A stretch of 64,000 nt of DNA from Streptomyces sp. NBC_00237 (GTDB lineage Bacteria; Actinomycetota; Actinomycetes; Streptomycetales; Streptomycetaceae), in the NCBI RefSeq assembly GCF_026342435.1, contig NZ_JAPEMT010000002.1, forward strand, positions 2,852,001-2,916,000, in the 5' to 3' direction. The position numbers and the translations under genes were made by a program. Under the pieces are notes generated by a model that worked only from the letters and a program-made list of their open reading frames with translations, did not search any database and was not told the origin of the DNA. Below, piece after piece: positions 1-8,373 of the stretch. How positions within the stretch are numbered: the stretch's first letter is position 1; every line of letters starts with the position of its first letter.

Positions 1-144
1 GGACGCCCGGCTGACGACGAGGTCGACGGCCTCCCCCGCTGCCAGCAGACCGCGCAGTACGGCGGCGGCGTACGGAGTTCCGGAGGCACCCGAGACCCCT
101 ACTACCCAGGGGGTTCGGCTACGTTCCACGGCGGGCTCAGTCAT
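1..144 (-). CDS. UbiX-like flavin prenyltransferase (mqnM type), N-terminal part
   Basis: Only the first 48 codons lie in the window; the gene continues past position 1. The ATG is at 144 on the minus strand. After about 12 residues the protein reads WVVGVSGASGTPYAAAVLR, the glycine-rich FMN-binding start of the UbiX/Pad1 family. These enzymes attach a dimethylallyl group to FMN to make the prenylated cofactor required by UbiD-type decarboxylases. A UbiA and a UbiD family gene lie about 1-3.4 kb away on the same strand, which fits the late futalosine-menaquinone role (MqnM). Family assignment is firm from the N-terminal motif; the pathway role is inferred from neighbours. Confidence 0.85.
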   Translation of the reverse strand, partial: MTEPAVERSRTPWVVGVSGASGTPYAAAVLRGLLAAGEAVDLVVSRAS

Positions 145-229
145 GGGTCGGAGCTTATCGGGGGCCGGTTCGCGGGAACCGGGCAAGGTGCCCGGACGTT
201 CCTATGGACAACAGGGGGTGAGGGACGAC

Positions 230-826
230 ATGACGTACCTGCCAGAGACTCGACCGGCGCGGCCACCGGCCCGGGGAGCGCGCGTGCGGACGGCCGCCGG
301 GGTGATGCTGGCGTGGGTCGCCCTGCTGTGGCTCCTCGAAGCGATCGACTCCGCGACCGGCGCCCTCGACACCTTCGGCCTCTCACCGCGCTCGCTCCCG
401 GAGCTGCGGGACGTCCTCCCGATGGCCTTCCTGCACCACGGCTTCGACCACGTGGCGTCGAACACCCTCCCCCTCCTCGTCCTCGGCTTCATAGCCGCGC
501 TGGGCGGGATACGCAGGTTCGCGGGCGTCATCCTGACGATCATGCTGGTCGGGGGGCTGGGGGTGTGGCTGACGGCCCCCGCGTACTCGAACACGGCGGG
601 TGCGTCGGGCGTCGTCTTCGGCCTGTTCGGCTACCTGCTGATACGGGGCTTCGTGGACCGGAGGCCGTGGGACGTGGTGATCGGGGTGATCGTCGCGGCG
701 GTGTACGGGTCGATCCTGTGGGGCGTGCTCCCGACGAACTCGGCGATCAGCTGGCAGGGCCACTTGTTCGGCCTGCTGGGCGGAGTGCTCGCGGCTTTCG
801 CCTTCCGGCGGGGACGGGCGGCTTAG
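230..826 (+). CDS. Rhomboid-family intramembrane serine protease
   Basis: The 198-residue protein has about six hydrophobic segments. It shows the rhomboid catalytic pair: Ser126 in GASG (residues 124-127, in NTAGASGVVFGLFGYLL) and His178 in the last membrane segment (GHLFGLLGG). HHGFDHVASNTL (residues 69-80) matches the conserved His/Asn stretch of the second membrane segment. Rhomboids cleave substrate membrane helices within the bilayer; the substrate is unknown here. I chose the ATG at 230 because a purine-rich stretch (GGGGGTGAGG) lies 6-15 bases before it; an upstream in-frame start at 143 would add 29 charged residues and overlap the ubiX start. It is divergent from ubiX and convergent with the UbiA gene. 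Confidence 0.9.
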   Translation: MTYLPETRPARPPARGARVRTAAGVMLAWVALLWLLEAIDSATGALDTFGLSPRSLPELRDVLPMAFLHHGFDHVASNTLPLLVLGFIAALGGIRRFAGVILTIMLVGGLGVWLTAPAYSNTAGASGVVFGLFGYLLIRGFVDRRPWDVVIGVIVAAVYGSILWGVLPTNSAISWQGHLFGLLGGVLAAFAFRRGRAA

Positions 827-1159
827 CCCGCCCCTGGGCGGGGGCGGGTGGCTTAGCCCTTCCCTGGGCGGGGGCGGCGGAGTGCCGCTGCGCGGGACGT
901 GCGGGTGCGTCGTGGCTGGTCGCGCAGTTCCCCGCGCCCCTCAATGCCCCCTGCGGGGGCATTCCCTGCGGGGGCATCTCAGCCCGAGCGGGAAAATCCA
1001 GCCCGTCCGGCGTTTGAGGACGCGCGGCGGAGCCGTGCAGGGGGCGAGGGGCGTAGCCCCCATCCGTGACAGCAAGCCCCGTCAGGGTTTAGGTGAAGGG
1101 GCGGGGTTGGGGCAGCCCGCCGCAGGCGCACCCGGGCACGGACCACCCGGCCCGGGGGC
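827..1159. other. Gene-free interval with Streptomyces dispersed repeat sequence
   Basis: This 333-base stretch between convergent genes holds no believable gene. It has two degenerate copies of a CTTAGCCC-type unit with CTGGGCGGGGGCGG (824-880), a short CCCTGCGGGGGCAT duplication (950-977), and a 43-base element (899-941) that recurs at 33665-33707. The part around 990-1025 (CCGTCCGGCGTTTGAGGACG) resembles a sequence I remember as very common between Streptomyces genes; its function is unknown. Confidence 0.6.
899..941 (+). repeat. Dispersed intergenic repeat, copy A
   Basis: This 43-base element ends in CGCAGTTCCCCGCGCCCCT and matches 33665-33707 at 42 of 43 positions, in the same orientation. 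Both copies are intergenic, beside convergent genes or a gene 3' end. Such near-identity across 33 kb in otherwise unrelated intergenic DNA points to a maintained or spreading family. Confidence 0.8.
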
Positions 1160-2068
1160 CTAGACCGTCAGTCCCCGCACCAGCAGATCCAGCAACGCGC
1201 ACGCGAACAGCGCGATCCCAATAAACCCGTTCACCTGGAAGAACGCCCGGTTCAACCGCGAAAGATCATGCGGCCGAACGATCGTGTGCTCGTACACAAA
1301 CGCCACGGCGACGATCACCATCCCGATCCAGAAGAAGATCCCGGCATCGGTACGGACCCCGTACCAGACCAGCAGAGCCGTCGTCAGCACGTGACACACA
1401 CGCGCCCCGTGCAACGCCGCCGGAATCCCGAACCGAGCGGGCACCGACTTCACCCCATGCGCCCGGTCCGCCTGAACATCCTGCGACCCGAAGATCAGGT
1501 CGAAGCCGCCGATCCAGACCCCGACCGCCAGCCCGAGCACGACCGCGTCGCCCGACCACTCCCCCGTGATCGCGATCCACGCCCCGACCGGCCCCATCGC
1601 CTGGGCCAACCCCAGAATCGCGTGCGGGAAGTTCGTGAACCGCTTCCCGTACGGGTACACGACCATCGGGATCACGGCCACCGGCGCGAGCGCCAGACAC
1701 AGCGGATTCAGCAGCGCCGCCGCCCCCAGGAAGAAGACGAGGGCGATCCCCGCCCCCGTCCACGCCGACTTCACACTCACCGCACCGGTCACGATCTCCC
1801 GGTTCGCGGTGCGCGGATTCCGCGCGTCGATCTCCCGGTCGATGATCCGGTTGGCCGCCATCGCGAAGGTCCGGAGCCCGACCATCGCGATCGTCACCAG
1901 GAGCAGCCGCCCCCAGTGGATGTTCTTGTCCAGCTGGAACATGGCCGTCAGCGCGGCGATGTACGCGAACGGCAGCGCGAAGACCGAGTGCTCGATGAGC
2001 ACCAGGTTCAGAAATGCCCGGACCTTCCCCGGCTGTGGCTGCGGGACTGCTGCTGCGGCGCTGCTCAC
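1160..2068 (-). CDS. mqnP: UbiA-family prenyltransferase, menaquinone (futalosine) pathway
   Basis: The 302-residue membrane protein starts VSSAAAAVPQPQPGKVRAFL at a GTG whose TGA-overlap (GTGA, 2065-2068) couples it to the upstream UbiD gene. Its first aspartate-rich motif is N-x3-D-x3-D (NRIIDREIDARNPRT) and the second is the region around DLIFGSQDVQADRAHGVKS, typical of UbiA enzymes that prenylate an aromatic acid. In Streptomyces the homologue next to UbiD and UbiX is MqnP, which prenylates 1,4-dihydroxy-6-naphthoate. A longer reading frame upstream overlaps ubiD and is a shadow. Family is clear; the substrate is inferred from the mqn-like context. Confidence 0.9.
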   Translation of the reverse strand: MSSAAAAVPQPQPGKVRAFLNLVLIEHSVFALPFAYIAALTAMFQLDKNIHWGRLLLVTIAMVGLRTFAMAANRIIDREIDARNPRTANREIVTGAVSVKSAWTGAGIALVFFLGAAALLNPLCLALAPVAVIPMVVYPYGKRFTNFPHAILGLAQAMGPVGAWIAITGEWSGDAVVLGLAVGVWIGGFDLIFGSQDVQADRAHGVKSVPARFGIPAALHGARVCHVLTTALLVWYGVRTDAGIFFWIGMVIVAVAFVYEHTIVRPHDLSRLNRAFFQVNGFIGIALFACALLDLLVRGLTV

Positions 2069-3516
2069 AGGCCGTATTCCTTCCACCGGCGGGAGACCTT
2101 CGTGGCCGTCGCCGGGTCCGACTCGACCATGTTCGGCCAGCCACCGTCTCGCGTGTACCCCTCTTCGGGGAGCTTCTTCGTGGCGTCGACACCAGCCTTG
2201 CCGCCCCAGTACTGCTGGTACGAGGCGTGGTCCAGATGGTCGACAGGCCCCTCCACCACCACCAGGTCCCGGGAGTAGTCGACGTTCCCGAAGGCCCGCC
2301 ACGCCACTTCGTGGTAATTCCGCACATCACAGTCGCTGTCCACAACAACGATCAGCTTCTCCAGGGACAGCATGTGCGCCCCCCAGATCGCCGACATGAC
2401 CTTCTGCGCGTGCTTCGGGTACTTCTTGTCGATCGACACGATGATGCAGTTGTGGAAGCCGCCCGCCTCGGGAAGGTGGTAGTCCACGATGTCCGGCACG
2501 ATGATCTTCAGCAGCGGCAGGAAGAAGCTCTCCGTCGCACGCCCCAGCGGCCCGTCCTCGGTCGGCGGACGCCCCACGACGATCGACTGGAGAATCGGCC
2601 GCTTCCGCATCGTGATGGTGTCGATCGTCAACGCCGGGAAGTCCTCCTGCGGCGTGTAGAAACCGGTGTGGTCGCCGAAGGGCCCCTCCGGCAGCATCTT
2701 CCCGGGCTCCAGCCACCCCTCCAGCACGACCTCGGCGTGCGCCGGAACCTGGAGCGGAACGGTCTTGCAGTCCACCATCTCCACCCGCTTCCCCTGGAGG
2801 AAACCGGCGAACAGGTACTCGTCGATGTCCCCGGGCAGCGGAGCCGTCGACGCGTACGTCACGGCGGGCGGAGCCCCGAAGGCAATCGCGACGGGAAGCC
2901 TTTCCCCCCGCTTCGCGGCCACCTGGTAGTGGTTCCGGCTGTCCTTGTGGATCTGCCAGTGCATGCCGATGGTGCGCTTGTCGTGCCGCTGGAGGCGGTA
3001 CAGGCCCAGATTCCGGATCCCGCTCTCGGGATGCTTCGTATGCGTCAGACCGAGATTGAAGAACGACCCGCCGTCCTCCGGCCACGTGAACAGCGCCGGA
3101 AGCTTGTCGAGGTCGACCTCGTCCCCCCGCAGCACGACCTCCTGCACGGGGGCGTCCTTGACCTTCTTCGGCGGCACGTGGGCCATCGCCCCCAGCTTGC
3201 CGAAGGCATCCCGTACCCCCACGAACCCCTGCGGCAGCTCGGGCTTCAGCAGCCCGCCGATCTGCTCGCTGATCTCGCCGTACGACGTCAGCCCGAGCGC
3301 CTTCAGCAGCCGCCGGTCCGTCCCGAAGACGTTCATGGCCAGCGGCATCGCCGACCCCTTGACGTTCTCGAAGAGAAGAGCGGGGCCACCGGCCTTGTTC
3401 ACCCGGTCGACGATCTCCCCGACTTCCAGGTGGGGGTCGACTTCGGCCGTGATGCGCTTGAGGTCGCCCTCGCGGTCCAGGGCGCGGAGGAACGAGCGAA
3501 GATCGTCGTAAGCCAT
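2065..3516 (-). CDS. mqnL: UbiD-family menaquinone biosynthesis decarboxylase
   Basis: The 483-residue protein begins MAYDDLRSFLRALDREGDLK and carries GGPALLFENVKG and MNVFGTDRRLLKALGL, the typical N-terminal signature of UbiD decarboxylases, followed by the full-length catalytic region. These enzymes use prenylated FMN made by the UbiX partner, here at 144-1. With the downstream UbiA gene it would carry out the last steps before methylation in the futalosine menaquinone route: prenylation, then decarboxylation. The two genes overlap by four bases and are presumably one transcript. Length is usual for the family. Confidence 0.93.
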   Translation of the reverse strand: MAYDDLRSFLRALDREGDLKRITAEVDPHLEVGEIVDRVNKAGGPALLFENVKGSAMPLAMNVFGTDRRLLKALGLTSYGEISEQIGGLLKPELPQGFVGVRDAFGKLGAMAHVPPKKVKDAPVQEVVLRGDEVDLDKLPALFTWPEDGGSFFNLGLTHTKHPESGIRNLGLYRLQRHDKRTIGMHWQIHKDSRNHYQVAAKRGERLPVAIAFGAPPAVTYASTAPLPGDIDEYLFAGFLQGKRVEMVDCKTVPLQVPAHAEVVLEGWLEPGKMLPEGPFGDHTGFYTPQEDFPALTIDTITMRKRPILQSIVVGRPPTEDGPLGRATESFFLPLLKIIVPDIVDYHLPEAGGFHNCIIVSIDKKYPKHAQKVMSAIWGAHMLSLEKLIVVVDSDCDVRNYHEVAWRAFGNVDYSRDLVVVEGPVDHLDHASYQQYWGGKAGVDATKKLPEEGYTRDGGWPNMVESDPATATKVSRRWKEYGL

Positions 3517-3604
3517 GTCGTCCAGTATCGGACACCGACTACCCTGGGCCCCTCACCGGGGCCGCTGATCGGGCCCTTCTGACGTCCCCAGGGGGAAGCA
3601 CTCC

Positions 3605-4024
3605 ATGCTCAGGGCACTGATGTTCATCCTGCCGCTGGCGCTGACGATCTACGCGTTCATCGACTGCCTGAACACCCCCGAGGACGAGGCCAAGCACCTG
3701 CCCAAGGTGGCGTGGGTCTTCATCATCCTGCTCTTCTGGGTCGTCGGCCCGATCGTCTGGCTCGCCGCGGGCAAGAACCGCCGCCCGCCGCAGGACGGCC
3801 GCACCCCCTCCGAGTGGCACCGCAACAAGCGCACCACGTGGGTCGCCCCGGACGACAACCCCGACTTCCTCAAGTCCATCAAGGACGAGAACAAGAAGGA
3901 CGAGTCCCTCCTCAAGGACTGGGAGGCGGACCTGCGCCGCCGCGAGGAGGAGATCAAGCGCCGCGAGTCGGGCGAGGACGGCGACTCCAAGGGCCCGAAG
4001 GGCCCGGACGACTCGGCGAAGTAG
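3605..4024 (+). CDS. PLDc_N-type small membrane protein
   Basis: The 139-residue protein has an N-terminal membrane segment, a short linker (IDCLNTPEDEAKHLPKVAWV) and a second membrane segment (IILLFWVVGPIVWLAAGKNR), the arrangement of the cardiolipin-synthase/phospholipase D N-terminal domain. Instead of the catalytic PLD domain it has a charged, coiled-coil-like tail (residues about 85-139, rich in K, D, E and R). The ATG at 3605 follows GGGGGAAGCACTCC. Function is unknown; such proteins are common single genes in Streptomyces. It is divergent from the mqnL gene. Confidence 0.8.
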   Translation: MLRALMFILPLALTIYAFIDCLNTPEDEAKHLPKVAWVFIILLFWVVGPIVWLAAGKNRRPPQDGRTPSEWHRNKRTTWVAPDDNPDFLKSIKDENKKDESLLKDWEADLRRREEEIKRRESGEDGDSKGPKGPDDSAK

Positions 4025-4074
4025 CCCTCCGGCCCGCCCGGAACCAGCGACGACGTACGCACGTCCGAGAAACC

Positions 4075-5007
4075 ATGCGCAGACACAACCCCAGCCGCCT
4101 GTTGCTCACCCTCCTGACCTCCCTGCTCGCCGTCACGGCATGCAGCTCACCGGAGGCCGGGGGCAAGGGTGGAGAAGAAGGAAAGGACGGCGCGGACCCG
4201 GCGCAGTCCGCAGCCCTGCCTGCCCCCCGCAAGCCGCAGAGCAAGCACGAAACGGCCCTGGCGGGAACCCGCTGGAAGATCCAGTGGGTCACGGTCGGCG
4301 GCAAGAACATCGCCGCCCCCGACCAGGCGGGCGCCTGGGTGGAGTTCACCCCGGAGGGCACGGCCCTCGGCAACTACGGCTGCGTCCCCTTCGAGGTCGG
4401 CACCACCTTCTCCGGCGAATCCCTCACCCTGGACAAGGCCGAGAAGGAGTACTCGTCCAGCAGCCTCTGCCCGGACAAGCCCCGCACCTTCGAGGAGAAG
4501 CTCCGGAAGATCTTCACCGGCCCGCTCACCCTCAAGTACCGGCACGACGCCTACACCCTGGACCTCACGAACCCCGACGGCGACTACGTAGCCATCAAGC
4601 TCATACGCCCCAAGAACCTCTTCGGCCACCGCTGGCAGCTCCAGCACCTGCTGGTTAGCGACACACAAGGCCCGACGTACGCCGCAGGCAAGGAGATCTA
4701 CTTCGTCTTCCACGAGAACGGCACGGTGAGCGGCAAGCTCGGCTGCAACGACTTCTCCGGCCGGGCCACCTTCCAGGGCGAGACCCTCACCCTCTTCCGC
4801 ACCGCCCTGACCACGCAGCGCACCTGCTCCGCGCAGATCATGTCCGACGAGAAGGACCTGCTCTCGGTCACCAAGACCGCCCGCGCCTTCACCTACCGGG
4901 TCACGCACGAGTCCCTCACGGCCTACGACGAGACCCAGCCCAACGTCTTCGGCTACGAGTTCCAGGCCCTCCCGGACAAGCCGGAGCAACCGCCGCCCGG
5001 GCCCTGA
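4075..5007 (+). CDS. META-domain (HslJ-like) lipoprotein
   Basis: The 310-residue protein starts MRRHNPSRLLLTLLTSLLAV followed by a lipobox LTACSS, so it is an exported lipoprotein. Two similar domains follow: LAGTRWKIQWVTVGGK (from about residue 59) and FGHRWQLQHLL (from about residue 184). Each has the META pattern of a first strand with W, a glycine-rich G-x-L-G-C-N-like centre (SGKLGCNDFSGRATF in the second) and a late cysteine (CPDKP, CSAQ). Family members are found in heat-shock protein HslJ and secreted proteins of unknown role. I chose the ATG at 4075 because the lipoprotein signal starts there; a longer in-frame reading overlaps the preceding gene. Confidence 0.85.
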   Translation: MRRHNPSRLLLTLLTSLLAVTACSSPEAGGKGGEEGKDGADPAQSAALPAPRKPQSKHETALAGTRWKIQWVTVGGKNIAAPDQAGAWVEFTPEGTALGNYGCVPFEVGTTFSGESLTLDKAEKEYSSSSLCPDKPRTFEEKLRKIFTGPLTLKYRHDAYTLDLTNPDGDYVAIKLIRPKNLFGHRWQLQHLLVSDTQGPTYAAGKEIYFVFHENGTVSGKLGCNDFSGRATFQGETLTLFRTALTTQRTCSAQIMSDEKDLLSVTKTARAFTYRVTHESLTAYDETQPNVFGYEFQALPDKPEQPPPGP

Positions 5008-5061
5008 CCGATCGCGCGAAACCACTGGCCTACGATCCGCCTGTACGCCAGCCTGTCCGGC

Positions 5062-5661
5062 ATGCCATCCGATGCCGTTCCCCAGCGCCAGATCCGCGCC
5101 CTGCACGGCGCCGACACCATCACCGTCTACCAGGCGTACCCGCCCGAGATCGGCCTGCCCGCCGTCCGGGACGGGAAGTTTCCGCGGAACTGGATGCGGG
5201 ACCAGATGACGTGGATCAGGCCGTCGTTCCTGTGGATGATGCACCGCAGCGGTTGGGCGACCAAGCCGGGCCAGGAGGTCGTGCTCGCCGTGGACCTACG
5301 CCGAGAAGGCTTCGACTGGGCCCTCAGCAACGCCGTCCTCTCCCCCTACGACCGCACGGTGCACCCCGACAAGGCCGCCTGGAAGCGTCAGGTGAAGCAC
5401 GCTCCGGTACGGGCCCGGTGGGGGCCGGAACGGGACATCAGCCTCAGCCCCCTCCCCTACCGCTCCCTCCAGCTCAGCCTGTCCGGGGAGGCCGCACGCC
5501 GGTACGCGGACGAGTGGATCGTCGGCATCCGGAACGCCACCCCCCTGGCGAAGACCATCGGCAGCACCCTCGCCGAACACGGCCCCGCGAGCGCGTCCCT
5601 CTTCCTGCTGGTGGAGTCCCCGTACCCGGTGCCGAAGGAGGCCCGGATCAACGCCGTTTGA
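5062..5661 (+). CDS. DUF4291 family protein
   Basis: The 199-residue soluble protein has QIRALHGADTITVYQAYPPEI near its start and RDQMTWIRPSFLWMMHRSGW at about residues 46-65, the two most conserved blocks of DUF4291 proteins. It continues with QVKHAPVRARWGPERD and PYRSLQLSLSG, also typical, and has usual family length. No catalytic activity is established for the family. It follows the META lipoprotein by 54 bases on the same strand and is followed by a strong hairpin. Confidence 0.88.
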   Translation: MPSDAVPQRQIRALHGADTITVYQAYPPEIGLPAVRDGKFPRNWMRDQMTWIRPSFLWMMHRSGWATKPGQEVVLAVDLRREGFDWALSNAVLSPYDRTVHPDKAAWKRQVKHAPVRARWGPERDISLSPLPYRSLQLSLSGEAARRYADEWIVGIRNATPLAKTIGSTLAEHGPASASLFLLVESPYPVPKEARINAV

Positions 5662-5686
5662 GCGGGGTCGGCTTCGGCCGGTGGGC

Positions 5687-5735
5687 GGACCGTGCGTGAA
5701 TCCGAGCCTTGTTCGCTCGCATCCACGCACGGTCC
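5687..5735. terminator. Bidirectional hairpin between convergent genes
   Basis: A perfect 12-base inverted repeat (GGACCGTGCGTG at 5687-5698, CACGCACGGTCC at 5724-5735) with a 25-base loop lies between the 3' ends of the DUF4291 gene and the DUF7848 gene. Its placement suggests termination for both. Confidence 0.7.
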
Positions 5736-5754
5736 CTCACTCACGGTCAGTCGG

Positions 5755-5985
5755 TCAGTCGGTCATCCAGGCGTGCCACGGGCGGACGATGATCTCGCGG
5801 TACGTGTGGTGGGACGGATTGCGCCCCGCATGTCCCAGTACCCAGGTCTTGGGTTCCTGGAAGTCCACGTGCGGTTCCGACCGCTTCTCGCACACCGCGC
5901 ACTGCATGGCGTACGTGGTCGGCTCGGCGTCCGGGAGGCGGTCGGGCTCCAGCACCCAGCGGACCCATCGCATGACCGTTCGCAC
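5755..5985 (-). CDS. Small DUF7848-like zinc-ribbon-like protein
   Basis: The 76-residue protein reads from a GTG at 5985, preceded by AAGGGGAAG. It contains one CxxC pair (MQCAVCEKRSEP) and an aromatic/His-rich end (WVLGHAGRNPSHHTYREI). This matches small Streptomyces proteins found beside RsbW-like ATPases; function is unknown. It is the last gene of a leftward set 6784-5755. An internal ATG at 5973 is possible but has a weaker ribosome site. Confidence 0.75.
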   Translation of the reverse strand: MRTVMRWVRWVLEPDRLPDAEPTTYAMQCAVCEKRSEPHVDFQEPKTWVLGHAGRNPSHHTYREIIVRPWHAWMTD

Positions 5986-6017
5986 CGAACTTCCCCTTTC
6001 TGGCGCGCCGTTGCCCG

Positions 6018-6443
6018 TCACCGCAGCACCTGCGTGCACTCCGCCCAGACCGACTTGCCCGGTCCGGGCCGTTCGGTCACACCCCAACGGTCGGCCACTC
6101 CGTCGACGAGGGCCAGACCGCGCCCCTCGCAGGCGTCCAGGACTTCTTGCCGCGGCTGGGGCCGCCGCGCCGAGGCGTCGTGCACCTCCAGGCGTACGCC
6201 GTCGCCGCCGTCGCCCGCGAGACGCAGGAACCGGGTCTCGATCTCGCGGCCCGGCACCCGGGCGTGCCGCTGGGCGTTGGTCAGCAGCTCGGAGAGGACG
6301 AGGGTCGCGGCGTCCTCCACCGCCGCGTGCCCCCAACTCGCGAGCGCGTTGCGGAGTTCCGCCCGCGCCTGGCCGACCGCGCGGGGGTTGTAGCCCCAAC
6401 GCAGCACGACCTCACCGGGGTTGTCTCCCCTTTCTGCGTTCAT
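6018..6443 (-). CDS. RsbW-like ATP-binding protein (HATPase_c, anti-sigma family)
   Basis: The 141-residue protein has the GHKL ATP-binding motifs: the N-box LVLSELLTNAQRHA (about residues 47-60), a G1-like region (VRLEVHDASARRPQP) and the G2-like GRGLALVDGVADRWGV (about residues 108-123). Single-domain proteins of this type in Streptomyces are related to the RsbW/SpoIIAB kinases that bind sigma factors, though most lack a known partner. The ATG at 6443 overlaps the stop of the upstream gene (ATGA, 6440-6443). The divergent HTH and DUF397 genes at 7.0-8.1 kb complete the common HTH / DUF397 / ATPase triad of WhiJ-like systems. Confidence 0.88.
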   Translation of the reverse strand: MNAERGDNPGEVVLRWGYNPRAVGQARAELRNALASWGHAAVEDAATLVLSELLTNAQRHARVPGREIETRFLRLAGDGGDGVRLEVHDASARRPQPRQEVLDACEGRGLALVDGVADRWGVTERPGPGKSVWAECTQVLR

Positions 6444-6784
6444 CGAGCCACCGCCATGCCGTGGATCTGGATCACGCGGGGACCGGCGTCGATGCCGTAC
6501 GAGGCGAACAGCAGGTCCCGCCGTCGCCGCTGCTGGAGCCTGCGGTTCACCCGCTCCCACCGCTCGTACTCGATCTGCGCACGCGAGCGTACGAGAGCAC
6601 CGGACGCGCTGCGCAGGGGCGGGAAGTAGCCGGGGGCGAAGGGGGGTGCCGTACGGGTGGCCAGGACGCGACGCGGGCCGGGAACCGGCCGGTGTGGGGG
6701 CCGGCCCGCCGACCGAGGCCGGGCCGCCTCCGGGGCCAGGAGCGGCCGGAGCAGCTCGAAGAGTTGGGCGATAGGGTTTCGCAC
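6440..6784 (-). CDS. Conserved hypothetical protein upstream of the RsbW-like gene
   Basis: The 114-residue basic protein (many R and P) begins MRNPIAQLFELLRPLLAPEA and ends with YGIDAGPRVIQIHGMAVAR. It has a helical R/Q-rich stretch (IEYERWERVNRRLQQRRRRD) but no recognisable domain. Its stop overlaps the start of the ATP-binding gene by four bases, so the two are likely translated together. It is divergent from the HTH gene across a 240-base lower-GC control region. No function can be assigned. Confidence 0.7.
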   Translation of the reverse strand: MRNPIAQLFELLRPLLAPEAARPRSAGRPPHRPVPGPRRVLATRTAPPFAPGYFPPLRSASGALVRSRAQIEYERWERVNRRLQQRRRRDLLFASYGIDAGPRVIQIHGMAVAR

Positions 6785-7024
6785 GTTGACGCTCCTCTGA
6801 AGCGTTGGCCATGCCCCCGGACGTTCGCGCGTCGCGGGGGTCTTGTCGTTGCGGCACGCAGGCCACCTTGATCACTCAAGCGCGACAGCTCGGCACGCTG
6901 AGTAACCATGGATTCAGAGTGCTCCGCGTTCGAGCAATTGCGCAAGCGATTCTTTGGAACAAGACCCATGATCTTTTTCTGGCGATATGGTCTGCCCCAA
7001 TAGGCGCAGTTGAAGGGGGTACGC

Positions 7025-7894
7025 ATGCCCGAATCAAGGCCGACCGTGCGACGCCGCCGCCTCGCGGCGATGCTGATCAAGTACCGCGAGGAAGCGGGCA
7101 AGTCCACCGAGGAGGCGGCGGAGAGAATCGGTTGCCACCGGACCAAGGTCAACCGGATCGAAGCTGCCCGGCTCGGCATCTCGCTGGGTGAGCTGCGGGA
7201 CCTCCTGACCTTCTACGGGGTCGAAGACCAGGACCAGGTCGACGAGTTGGTCTCACTCGCCCGCAAGGGGAGGGCTCCCGGCTGGGTCCAGAAGGCCAGC
7301 CTGGCGCGTCCGTCCTACTCAGACTTCATCGGCTACGAGGAGTCCTCGAACTACATTCGGTCGTTCCAATCGACCCTGGTTGCCGGGCTGTTGCAGACGC
7401 CTGACTACGCGCGGGCGGTGATCGTCGCAGCCCAGGCGGGCTGGGGTTCCGCCCAGGTCGATGCGCTGGTCACAGCCCGCATGGAACGCCAACAGGTCCT
7501 CAAGGCCCCGCAACCGCCTCGCCTCCATGTCATCCAGAGCGAGGCGGCGCTGCGTCTCGAAGTAGGAGGGTCCGAAGTCATGGGCAAGCAGCTTGAGCAC
7601 TTGGCTGCCATGGCTGAGCACCCGAGCATCGAACTCCAGGTCATTCCGGACCAAGCAGGCGCACATGCGGGCCTGTTCGGGTCCTTCGTCCTGTTCGGCT
7701 TCCCCAACCCTGCGTACTCCGACGTCGTATGCGTGGAGCACCGAACGGGGACCCTCTTCATGGAATCCCCCGAGGAGACCGAGGACTATACGCTGATCTT
7801 CGACTCCCTCCGGTCCATCGCTTTGAGCCCCGGAGACAGCCTGAAGAGGATCGCTCGGATCCACCGAGAGCTCAGCAAGGCGAGCAACAGCTAG
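7025..7894 (+). CDS. XRE-type HTH regulator with DUF5753 C-terminal domain
   Basis: The 289-residue protein has an N-terminal XRE helix-turn-helix (residues about 10-65: LIKYREEAGKSTEEAAERIG then HRTKVNRIEAARLGISLGEL). A DUF5753 domain follows, recognisable from YEESSNYIRSFQSTLVAGLL, QTPDYARAV, RMERQQVL and ESPEETEDYTLIFDSLRSIALSP. This is the WhiJ-like architecture, a regulator family found in many copies in Streptomyces and usually paired with a small DUF397 protein, as here. The ATG at 7025 follows GAAGGGGGT at 7012-7020. The preceding intergenic DNA is lower in GC than the surroundings. Confidence 0.92.
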   Translation: MPESRPTVRRRRLAAMLIKYREEAGKSTEEAAERIGCHRTKVNRIEAARLGISLGELRDLLTFYGVEDQDQVDELVSLARKGRAPGWVQKASLARPSYSDFIGYEESSNYIRSFQSTLVAGLLQTPDYARAVIVAAQAGWGSAQVDALVTARMERQQVLKAPQPPRLHVIQSEAALRLEVGGSEVMGKQLEHLAAMAEHPSIELQVIPDQAGAHAGLFGSFVLFGFPNPAYSDVVCVEHRTGTLFMESPEETEDYTLIFDSLRSIALSPGDSLKRIARIHRELSKASNS

Positions 7895-7916
7895 GAAGTT
7901 GGAGAGGTAGACACGG

Positions 7917-8111
7917 ATGAGCACACCTGAGCTGAACGAGGCTGCTTGGCGCAAGAGCAGCTACAGCGGTAGCGGCGGCGACTGCGTCGAGGTGGCCGAC
8001 CTCGTGAACTCCACCGCCGTCCGCGACAGCAAGGCCGCCCACGGACCTGCCCTGATCTTCCCCGACCAGGCGTGGAACGCCTTCGTCGCGGACGTGAAGC
8101 ACGCACGCTGA
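7917..8111 (+). CDS. DUF397 protein (partner of the HTH gene)
   Basis: The 64-residue protein has the family hallmarks: AAWRKSSYSGSGGDCVEVAD at the start, then a VRDSK block (AVRDSKAAHGPALIF) and W-x-AF near the end (AWNAFVADVKHA). The start at 7917 follows GGAGAGG. It lies 22 bases after the HTH gene and is presumably its cotranscribed partner. DUF397 proteins (BldB/AbaA-like set) act with WhiJ-like regulators in development and antibiotic control in some cases; the role here is unknown. Confidence 0.9.
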   Translation: MSTPELNEAAWRKSSYSGSGGDCVEVADLVNSTAVRDSKAAHGPALIFPDQAWNAFVADVKHAR

Positions 8112-8126
8112 ATCGAGCATCTCTCC

Positions 8127-8174
8127 GCCGGAGCCCCCGACCGTGTCCTTCCGAGGCCGGTCGGGGGCTCCGGC
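8127..8174 (+). terminator. Strong hairpin after the HTH/DUF397 pair
   Basis: A perfect 17-base inverted repeat (8127-8143 and 8158-8174) with a 14-base loop starts 15 bases after the DUF397 stop. There is no T-run, as is usual in Streptomyces. The next 200 bases up to 8373 contain no gene. Confidence 0.85.
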
Positions 8175-8373
8175 CGTTCCCCCACGGCTGCCCGGGCGCG
8201 GGCCGAGGAAGCGCACCGGCCCGCGGCCGGGGAGGGGTGGGCAAACGGCCTGGGCCTCGGTGCCGCGAAGGGGGGAAACGGGAACGGGGCTCGCGTCGGA
8301 GGGCGCTGCGGCCCGCGTCAGGGGGTAGCAGCGCCGCCCGCGCCAGGGGATAGCCCCGGCCGCCCCGGTCGCG

